Origin: Magnolia sinica
Taxonomy: Eukaryota > Streptophyta > Magnoliopsida > Magnoliales > Magnoliaceae
DNA: 64,000 nucleotides
Assembly: GCF_029962835.1 (NCBI RefSeq)
Contig: NC_080589.1
Span: forward strand, 22,244,586-22,308,585
Direction of reading: 5' to 3'
Under the pieces are notes generated by a model that worked only from the letters and a program-made list of their open reading frames with translations, was not told where the DNA came from and made no database searches. Shown piece by piece: positions 56,541-64,000 of the stretch (position 1 is its first letter; each line of letters opens with the position of its first letter). A program made the position numbers and the translations under genes.

Positions 56541-56790
56541 CATGCACTTGGACTCTCTCATATGTTCTTTGAATATTTGGTATTGTTGGTCTTCTTAATT
56601 GGGTCTCATTTTGAACTTCTACATGCACTTGGACACTCATATCTGGCTTTTTGGAAATTGGGTATTGCTGGTATTCTCAATTGGGTCTTGCATTTTGAAT
56701 ATCTACATGCACTTGAACTCTCCCATATATGGTTTTTTGGGTATTGCTGGTTTTCTCAACTGGTTTTTCGAGTGTTTTTCTTGTTCATTC
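56541..56790 (+). repeat. Three ~82-bp tandem units, open reading frame kept
   Basis: CATGCACTT starts at 56541, 56622 and 56706 (spacing 81 and 84, both divisible by three). The frame 56538-56819 encodes three hydrophobic blocks that each start with an H-A-L-x-x-S-H-like motif and continue with F-x-x-x-L/G-I/V residues. I recognise no family. It could be a de novo membrane-peptide ORF or chance. Confidence 0.55.
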
Positions 56791-56964
56791 TAGTTTTGAT
56801 GAAGTTATGGTTTGTTTAATTATAGTTAATGTGTTTATAATGTTGGACGGAATGTATGATCTGGAGCAAGGCATCATGCATCCAAACATCTAGATTTACG
56901 ACAAGAGAATCAAATGAGGTGCTGAAGATTAAATGATCCATCAAGTGGACAGGGTTCCAATTAG

Positions 56965-56967
<3 letters not shown>

Positions 56968-57010
<43 letters not shown>
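56968..57010. repeat. (CT)n microsatellite
   Basis: Uninterrupted CT dinucleotides about 110 bp before Copia-2. Confidence 0.95.
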
Positions 57011-57014
<4 letters not shown>

Positions 57015-57119
57015 ACAGATTGTAGCTATACAGTAGATGGCCAACAATTGAAGAGTTTGGATGACAATCTCATTTTATTAGGACTGCTCTAACATAGCTC
57101 TTATGTGGAAAAATGTAGG

Positions 57120-57735
57120 TGTTGAGATGTGGAGCCACATCTGGACAGGGCTGCTCGACTAGTCGAGTGGTCTGCTTGATCGGTTGAGTGGCCCACTCGA
57201 CCAGTCGAAAGCTGGCTCGACTCAAAGTCCAGTGAGTAGCAGTTTTTTGGGTCCGAGGTGGTCGACTGGTCGAGGACCATGCTCGACCGGTCGAGGTTCT
57301 GCTCAACCAGTCGAGGAGCCTGCTCGACCAGTCGAGGTTACGCAGATTCATTTTGCGGATTTCACACGGACTGCGGAATTTTGAGGCAGTTTCACAAGGG
57401 TGCAAAAGGGAAGTTGCCTAAACTATAAATAGGGATCGTAGGGTTATTCTAGGGTATGGAAAAGAGATTCTAAAGTGTGGGCAAAAGAGTTTTCTCTATA
57501 CATCTAAAGAGAAAAGGTTGGTATATTGCTTGTAATCTCGTTTTCTTCATAGTAGAAGTTTTGCACCTGTGGTTTTTTTATCCTTATTGGGGTTTTTCCA
57601 CGTATATTCTGTTTTGTGGTTTGTTTAGAATGCTTTGATTCTACTTTCAGATTATATTTCTTCTTGTTTATCGTTTGTGGGTGAGATCGGAGATTAGATC
57701 TCGGTTCATTAGCATTGTTGGCGTGCTACGCAACA
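57120..57735 (+). repeat. Copia-2 5' LTR
   Basis: TGTTGAGATGTGG...GCAACA. A TATA-like CTATAAATAGG lies near 57422. Contains the palindrome array at 57154-57336. Confidence 0.9.
57154..57336 (+). promoter_or_regulatory. Seven phased CTCGACC(A/G)GTCGAG palindromes
   Basis: 14-bp (near-)palindromes start at 57154, 57175, 57196, 57261, 57282, 57302 and 57323. Steps are 21, 21, 65, 21, 20 and 21 bp, about two helical turns, and the 65-bp gap is close to three steps. The 3' LTR has the same seven positions (61744-61926). The region is U3, upstream of the TATA box. A dimeric DNA-binding protein is a plausible reader (inference). Confidence 0.85.
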
Positions 57736-57774
57736 ACTAGTATCAAAGCTATTGGTTTAGTTCAAGTGGGAGCG

Positions 57775-58857
57775 ATGATGGAAGAAGGGAATACTAGAAT
57801 TGAGAAGTTTGATGGTTCAAACTTTGTCTTCCGGAAGATGCAGATGGAGGATTATCTATATCAGAAGAACCTCTATATTCCTTTAGAAGGAAAAGAGAAG
57901 AAACTAGAGAAGATGACAGATGATGAATAGTCTTTATTGAATCGGAAGGCTTTAGGAACGATCCGACTCTCTTTGTCTAAGAGCATCGCCTTCAATATAT
58001 CCAAGGTGAAGACTACAAAAGAATTAATGCAAGCCCTAGCTACGATGTATGAGCAACCCTCAGCGTCCAACAAGGTTCATCTTATAAAATGGCTATTCAA
58101 CATGAAGATGTTAGATGGTGGGAGCGTGGCTGAACATTTAAACGAGTTCAATATAGTCACAGGCCAATTGGAATCTGTTGGCATCACTTTTAAGGAAGAG
58201 GTCAGGGCATTATTGATCTTGTCCAGTTTGCTAGACAGTTGGGATGGTTTGGTGATTGCCGTGAGCAATTCTTCAGGGTTAACAAAGCTGAAATTTGATC
58301 ATGTAGCCAGTCTAATTCTCAGCGAAGAATTTAGAAGAAAGACATCGGGAGTTTCAGGGGATTCAGGGAATGCTCTAGACATTGAAGGAAGAGGAAGATC
58401 GCTGAACAAAGGAGGCAATAAACAAGAATGTTCTAAGTCGAAGAAGAAGTTCAAGGGACCGAAAGACAAAGACAGGTGTTGGCATTGCGGGAAGAATGGA
58501 CACATGAAATGTAATTACAGGGCGCTTAAGAAACAAGAAGGAAGCTCTCAAGGTGGGAAGGATTCAGTGAATCTATCTGAGGAGAGTGACATAGAGGTGT
58601 TGATCTTATTTTTTGATGCGCGAAATGAGTCTTGGGTTATAGACTTGGGTGCTTTGTTTCATGCCACTTCATGTAAGGAAGTTCTACGTGATTATATGTC
58701 AGGTGACTTCGGGAGAGTCTACCTGAGTGATGATGAGCCGTGCAGTATTGTTGGAAAGGGAGACGTTCATTTAAGTCAGAAAAATGGAACGGTCTTGAAA
58801 TTGAAGGATGTCAGACATGTACCGAGTTTGAGACAGAATTTGATCTCAATGGGGTAG
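57775..58857 (+). pseudogene. Copia-2 gag and protease section
   Basis: ATG at 57775 follows the primer site. The frame is open except for TAG at 57928-57930 and ends at TAG 58855-58857. Gag helices cover roughly residues 1-200. The zinc knuckle, C-W-H-C-G-K-N-G-H-M-K-C (from 58477), has H-x2-C rather than the usual H-x4-C. The protease site reads W-V-I-D-L-G-A; the normal serine codon after the catalytic aspartate is TTG at 58645, explicable by a TCG-to-TTG change. Both should impair function. Confidence 0.88.
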
Positions 58858-59619
58858 TTGGCCAATACCGGATATGTGACGACATTCACTAGTGATTCCT
58901 GAAAGACCACAAAAGGTGCCTTGGTGATATCTCGAGGCAAGAAGGAAGGTACTTTGTACGTAACTTCAAGATCATATAGTTCACTCGCAGTCGCATCAAC
59001 CGGTGTGAATGAGCAGTTATGGCATCAGAGGTTGGGACATATGAGTGAGAAATGAATGAAAATGTTATTGTCAAAAGGGAAGCTATTAGGGCTGAAGTCT
59101 ATTGACTTGAAATTCTACGAGGACTGCGTGTATGGCAAACAGAAGAGGGTAAGTTTCAAGAAAACAGGAGGTGCTCCAAAGATACATCTGTTGGAGCTTG
59201 TACACACTGATGTGTGGGGACCAACACAGGTATTATCTCTTGGTGGCTCTCGTTATTTTATCTCTTTTATTGATGATGTTAGTAGAAAACTATGGGTCTA
59301 TTTCTTAAAGCATAAATCTGATGTATTTAATGTGTTTAAGAAGTGAAAAATAATGGTAGAAAATGAGACAGGTAAAACAGTAAAATGTCTTAGATCAGAT
59401 AATGGGGGAGAATATTGTGATAAGATGTTTCAGGAGTATTGTGCAATAAATGGAATCAAACATCAAAAAATGATTCCAGGGACACCACAGTGGAATGGTG
59501 TGGCTGAGCGCATTAACAGGACCATCCTTGATCGCACCAGGAGCATGAGGTTACATGTAGGGTTGTCCAAAGACTTTTTGGGTAGATGTTGTGAATACTG
59601 CCGCATATCTCGTCAATAG
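58858..59619 (+). pseudogene. Copia-2 pre-integrase and integrase section
   Basis: Still in the gag frame. The pre-integrase domain shows L-W-H-Q-R-L-G-H-M-S; the integrase core has V-H-T-D-V-W-G-P, L-R-S-D-N-G-G-E-Y and N-G-V-A-E-R, so the D, D and E residues are present. Stops occur near 58900, 59053 and 59344. After 59619 the frame shifts and the C-terminal part continues at 59678 (H-L-K-V-F-G-C-T-S-Y). Confidence 0.88.
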
Positions 59620-59677
59620 AAGTCTCTCAGAACCATTGGATGGTGGGCTACCAGAAGAAACGTAGACTGGGAAAGAA

Positions 59678-61639
59678 GTGGACCTTGCACATCTCAAAGT
59701 GTTCGGTTGCACTTCATATGTTCACATTGATGCAGAGCACAGAAATAAGTTGGATGCAAAGTCCAAGAGGTGTACGTTCATAGGCTACGGGCAGCATGAT
59801 TTTGGTTACCGTTTTTGGGATATAGAAAATAGAAAAATCATTCGAAGCAAAGTAGTCTTCAATGAAAAAGTGATCCATAAGGATAGTGTGCAGCAAAATA
59901 AGGTCGAGGAGAAAGAATTCGTAGAGTTGAAAGAGTTACCGGACACGGGTGTTACAGTGTCATATGATAATCATGCACAAGAGAATTATGAGGCACGCAG
60001 ACACCGGTTGTGAGGAGGTCTACTCGGGAGAGGAGACCCACAGTCCTATACTCACCCTCCTTACATTATCTACTGCTGACAGATAATGGTGAACCAGAGT
60101 GTTTTGAAAAGGCATTACAGTCAGATACACGAGTTAAGTGGGAGTAGACCATGGATGTTGAGATGGACTTTCTTAAGTCAAATCGTATGTGAGAGCTAGT
60201 CACTCTACCTAAGGGTAAGAAGCTCTTCATAACAAGTGGGTTTACAGACTGAAGGAGGAACATGATGGTTTAAAACGGTACAAGGCCAGACTGGTTGTGA
60301 AAGGATTCCAACAAAAGGCAGGTATCGACTTCACTGAAATATTTTCACCGGTAGTGAAAATGTCTACGATTCGCATGGTCTTGAGTATAGTGGCTAGATA
60401 GGACTTACATTTAGAGCAGCTAGATATTAAGATAACCTTTCTTCATGGGGACCTTGAAGAAGAGATATATATGCATCAATCAACAGGAAACGTGGCACCA
60501 GGAAAGGAGAACAAGGTGTGTAGACTGAAGAAGAGTCTATATGGCCTGAAGCAGGTCCCGAGGTAGTGATAAAAGAAGTTCGATAGTTTTATGTCGGGAA
60601 ATGGTTTTAAGAGATGTCATGCAGACCACTATTGCTATTTGAAGAAGTTTGATACGTCGTACATCATCCTTCTTCTGTACGTTGATGATATGCTTGTGGC
60701 CGGATCAACATGAAGGACATATCAGATCTCAAAAGACAACTGTCTAAAGAATTTGGCATGAAGGATTTAGGAGCTGCAAAACTAATCCTAGGCATGAGGA
60801 TAAAGTGTGACAGGGAAAACAAGAAGCTAGTTTTGTCACAGGCAGAGTATATAGCCAAGGTACTTGATCGATTCAATATGGGAGGTGATAAGCTGGTTAG
60901 CACTCCATTAGCCAACCACTTTAAGCTTTCTAAAGAGCAAGGTATGAAGACGCATGAGGAACGGGACTACATGGCTAAAGCCCCATACGCGTCAGCTTTT
61001 GGGAGCCTCATGTATGTTATGGTGAGCACGAGGCCAGATATTGCTCAAATAGTGAGAGTTGTTAACAGGTTCATGAACAACCCCGGGAAGGAATATTGGG
61101 AAGCTGTGAAGTGGATCCTCAAATACCTGGTAGGTACTGTGGATGTAGGGCTGTATTATGGAGGATCAAAAATCAAGCTACAAGGCTACATAGATTTAGA
61201 TTTGGCAGGAGATATCGACAGCAGCAGAAACACTACAGGTTATGTCTTTACTCTGGGTAGTGCTGCAGTCAGTTGGGTCTCTCAGTTACAGAAGATAGTA
61301 TCTATCAGTACAATGGAAGCAGAATATGTTGCAGCTACAGAAGTGTGTAGGGAGATGGTGTGGATGCAAGGTTTCATGGAAGAGTTGGGTTAGAAGCAAG
61401 CAGATTGCAAGCTATACAATGACAGTCAGAGTGCAATACACTTGGCTAAGAATTTAGTCTTTCATTCAAGGACCAAGCATATTGACATCAGATATCATTT
61501 TATACATTCATTATTAGAAGATGAATTAATTGCTTTGGAGAAGATTCATACAAGTGAGAATCCTGCGGATATGTTGACTAAGGCGGTCACATGGGAGAAA
61601 TTGAAGCTCTGTTTAACTTTGGTTAGTCTTCAGGCTTGA
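59678..61639 (+). pseudogene. Copia-2 integrase C-terminus, reverse transcriptase and RNase H
   Basis: 59678-60013 is the end of integrase. Reverse transcriptase starts near 60231 in a different frame (N-K-W-V-Y-R-L-K, K-A-R-L-V-V-K-G-F). It has several stops (e.g. after S-I-V-A-R) and keeps L-Y-V-D-D-M at 60675. A further frameshift near 60705 leads to 60710-61393 (L-G-A-A-K-L-I-L-G-M, T-R-P-D-I-A and the RNase H start S-T-M-E-A-E-Y). After another stop the last part is 61442-61639 (S-R-T-K-H-I-D-I-R-Y-H). At least three frameshifts make this non-functional. Confidence 0.88.
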
Positions 61640-61709
61640 AGACGAGGAGGTGATGCACTCCAGATGTAGAAGAAAAAGGTTTATGGTAATGTGTCTCCAA
61701 GTGGGAGAT

Positions 61710-62323
61710 TGTTGAGATGTGGAGCCACATCTGGATAGGGCTGCTCAACCAATCGAGTGGTCTGCTCGACTGGTCGAGTGGCCCACTCGACCAGTTGAAG
61801 GCTGGCTCAACTCAAAGTCCAGCGAGCTGCAGTTTTTTGGGTTCGAGGTGCTTGACCGATCGAGGCCCATGCTCGACCAGTCGAGGGTCCGCTCTACCAA
61901 TCGAGGAGCCTGCTCGACCAGTCAAGGTTACGTAGATTCGTTTTGCGGATTTCACACGAACTACGGAATTTTGAGGCAGTTTTGTAAGGGTGCGAAAGGG
62001 AAGTTGCCTAAACTATAAATATGGGTCCTAGGGTTATTCCAGGGCATGGAAAAGGGATTCTAAAGTGTGGACAAAGGGTTTTCTCTATACATCTAAAGGG
62101 AAAAGGTTAGTATATTACTTGTAATCTCGTTTTCTTCATAGTAGAAGTTTTGCACCCGTGATTTTTTACCCTTATTGGGGTTTTCCCACGTATATTTTGG
62201 CTTGTGGTTTGTTTGGAATGCTTTGATTCTACTTCTAGATTATATTTCTTCTTGTTTATCGTTTGTGGGTGAGACCGGAGATTAGATCTCAGTTCATTAA
62301 CATTGTTGGAGTGCTGCACAACA
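61710..62323 (+). repeat. Copia-2 3' LTR
   Basis: TGTTGAGATGTGG...CACAACA, preceded by the purine tract. By-eye count is about 63 differences from the 5' LTR over 615 bp, mostly C/T and G/A. Confidence 0.9.
61744..61926 (+). promoter_or_regulatory. Phased palindrome array, 3' LTR copy
   Basis: Starts at 61744, 61765, 61786, 61851, 61872, 61892 and 61913, the same steps as the 5' copy. Several members differ from the 5' LTR by changes within the palindromes. Confidence 0.85.
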
Positions 62324-62687
62324 ACAGGCATGCCAACTAATGTGAATGAGATCCACATTGTCCATCAGGTACACTGCCTCATGCTCACCCTGGAACTCAA
62401 AAATTAGGCTGGCCTAAAACTTAAGTATGCAACATCATAGGGAAGGATTTGGATGTGGATGCCCACCATTAGTTGTGTGTGGGGCACACAAAAATGTGAA
62501 ACTTCCCATTATGTGGGCATGGAAAAAACTTTCCTATGTGTATGTTTGTCAATGTATAATTAGTGAAGCTCTGTACAAACAAAGCCTCTTTATCTACACC
62601 ACAAAATGTGGCCACACATGCTAGCATCTTACCTGCACATCAGGTAAATACCATAGCAATATCAAGATTAGTGGACCAAAAAATTAC
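62324..62687 (-). other. Possible intron sequence
   Basis: Lies between the candidate exon's splice donor and Copia-2. No coding signal. Confidence 0.35.
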
Positions 62688-62834
62688 TTATAAATTGTCA
62701 TCATGTCGCTTCCACTAGCTCCTGCTTGAGTATTTGTTGTAGGATCTATTCTGTCATCTATGAAACTATCATTATGCTCAGTGTTGTCCTTGTCATCTTC
62801 TTCATCCTCCAACACTTCTGCATCTGACGATACC
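62688..62834 (-). CDS. Candidate internal exon, acidic protein (possibly FANCM-like)
   Basis: On the minus strand a pyrimidine-containing TGCTTCTGCTCAG acceptor precedes 147 bp that stay open as one base, 48 codons and two bases, then the donor GTAATT. The peptide is acidic and polar: E-V-L-E-D-E-E-D-D-K-D, then D-S-F-I-D-D-R-I-D-P-T and G-S-D-M-M-T-I-Y. The D-S-F-I-D-D-R-I-x-P-T...D-M-M-x-I-Y pattern reminds me of the C-terminal region of plant FANCM helicases, from memory and unverified. No neighbouring exon was found. Copia-2 would lie in the next intron downstream, on the opposite strand. Confidence 0.45.
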
Positions 62835-64000
62835 CTGAGCAGAAGCAACCATAAGTCAGGCCTCCATGAACTGAATACTTATTCTCCCATTTTGTTTGGT
62901 TGGTCCCTGGCCTGCATTTACATCTTGGCTGTTAACATCTCATGACTACGATAAAGGTAAAGATAGGCCCATATGCTTATTTATAGGAAAATGACCAAAA
63001 CAAACCCAGTTGCTCCTGTTGACAGGACAATCTTTCTACCCAGAAAGAATAATTGTACTATGCTCATAAATTGTTAGTGCTATATAGATCAAGATGTATC
63101 TGTTGTGTGTGTGTGTATTGTCTTATTTTGTAGTGTTTATAGCATCTAAATATATAGATTCCTTGGCACACGCTCCCAATCAACAAGCCATACGCAACTT
63201 TTTTATGCAATATCTTATTTTATAGTATTTATAACATCTAAATATTCCTTATTATTTCTACAAGTTTTAAATTACATCTATCAACTGTTGAGTCCAATGA
63301 GGTCGAGCCTTTGAGTCAACCGAAGCTGGGTGAATATTTCTGATTTTTTTTTTTAACCTTTGTAATTAGTTTTCATAATATCTCTGTTGGTCAATACAGA
63401 GTAAATACATCACTAAAATGTTGCTACTTAGTGGGAGAGGTTGAGATTTTATTATACAAGCCAAGGTATAAACTTCACTTCCTTTCACTTTTTTACCCAG
63501 ATTTTATCATCCACTTCACTAAAATGCCATGCACTTCACGAGTGAACTTACAGTGTACTGGCCCTGTATGACTGTGGCTTAAGCAGAAAAAACAGGCCCA
63601 TCCCTTTTGCTTTTGAGTTGGCCATTTCAAGTTTGGGTGTTTGGATCTTAAATGAAAATGAAACGGTAATCATTTTGTTATTTATTGAGTAGTTTGTGCT
63701 TCTAAAAAAAGTCCTGTGGGGCCCATTAGTCTCTGTTCTAGTCCATTGACTTGATGGACTGATGAGAATGCAAAATGTTATATTTTTCTCCCTTAATGTT
63801 TAGTCTTTTATACTTATTTGGTGCCTAAATGTACTCATTATTCTTATATTTTGATTTAGGGTGCAAATGGAGGCGTTAAATGCAAAACGGAGCTAATTGG
63901 GAGATTTTGGACAGTTTCAACATTGCTTCGTAATCTGGGCATAACTCTCTCATCCGAGCTCCGATTGAGATGATTCAAAATGATATGGAATGCCAAGAAA
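62835..64000. other. Unassigned, possibly intronic
   Basis: No second exon for the 62688-62834 gene recognised. Contains a short GTGTGTGTGT tract near 63100 and AT-rich DNA. The last 130 bp (GGGCATAACTCTCTCATCCG) look like dispersed-repeat sequence, family not determined. Confidence 0.35.

Larger units (their letters stand above)
57120..62323 (+). mobile_element. Ty1/copia retrotransposon, decayed (Copia-2)
   Basis: LTRs 57120-57735 and 61710-62323 (TGTTG...CAACA), about 90% identical with mainly transitions. A primer-binding-like TAGTATCAAAGC follows the 5' LTR and a purine tract AAGTGGGAGAT precedes the 3' LTR. Internal order is gag, protease, integrase, reverse transcriptase, RNase H. The flanking pentamers GTAGG and ACAGG match at three of five positions, so a target duplication is doubtful. 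It is inserted antisense to the candidate exon at 62688-62834. Confidence 0.93.

Noticed and set aside
57115-62328. Target-site duplication for Copia-2
   Set aside because: Flanking pentamers GTAGG and ACAGG agree at three of five positions only; not enough to claim.

Overview
This is nuclear DNA of a flowering plant. The evidence is a two-exon histone H2A.X gene ending in S-Q-E-F, an AAACCCTAA telo-box, Ac-like hAT transposons with a BED-type transposase, a PIF/Harbinger (Tourist-type) MITE with TAA target duplications, Ty1/copia elements primed by initiator-tRNA-like sites, and a tRNA-derived SINE. Palindromic sequences built around GTGGGGCCCACC...GATGTATGTG recur many times. From memory, not checked, I associate this repeat style with magnoliids. 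Most of the window is transposon and repeat sequence; host coding sequence is under 1 kb.

Layout: 0.2-5.3 kb holds a long gypsy-like LTR (246-2475), a degenerate ~38-bp tandem array (2462-2995) and a second truncated LTR of the same type. 5.7-12.1 kb is a nearly readable copia element (Copia-1), eroded at both outer ends and flanked by a perfect 148-bp direct repeat. 12.2-22 kb has MITEs, tandem duplications and LTR fragments, and no recognised gene. 22.3-27.8 kb is a very decayed copia element with a LINE 3' end inserted in it. 28.7-29.9 kb is a long-inverted-repeat element. 30.6-33.05 kb is a hAT-type element with a perfect 8-bp target duplication; inside it sit a 755-bp TRIM and a Tourist-type MITE. 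34.65-44.85 kb holds two convergent copies of a second hAT family, each with transposase and accessory-ORF remains, around a 2.2-kb interval with a LINE reverse-transcriptase relic and a SINE. 46.9-49.5 kb is a large inverted repeat. 49.84-50.50 kb is the H2A.X gene (minus strand), its promoter abutting three palindromic MITEs (50.7-52.5 kb). 57.12-62.32 kb is a second copia element (Copia-2). A 147-bp GT-AG-bounded candidate exon lies at 62.69-62.83 kb (minus).

Main structural conclusions: (1) The 5' flank of hAT copy A and the 3' flank of copy B carry the same 8 bp in element orientation. The interval between them therefore looks inverted by recombination between the two copies. (2) Copia-1 lacks the outer end of each LTR and sits in a 148-bp perfect duplication, which does not look like integrase-mediated insertion. 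(3) One palindromic core recurs inside several unrelated terminal-repeat shells. (4) The Copia-2 LTR carries seven 14-bp palindromes on a ~21-bp pitch. I found no CRISPR array, tRNA or rRNA gene, or recognisable defence or biosynthetic cluster.
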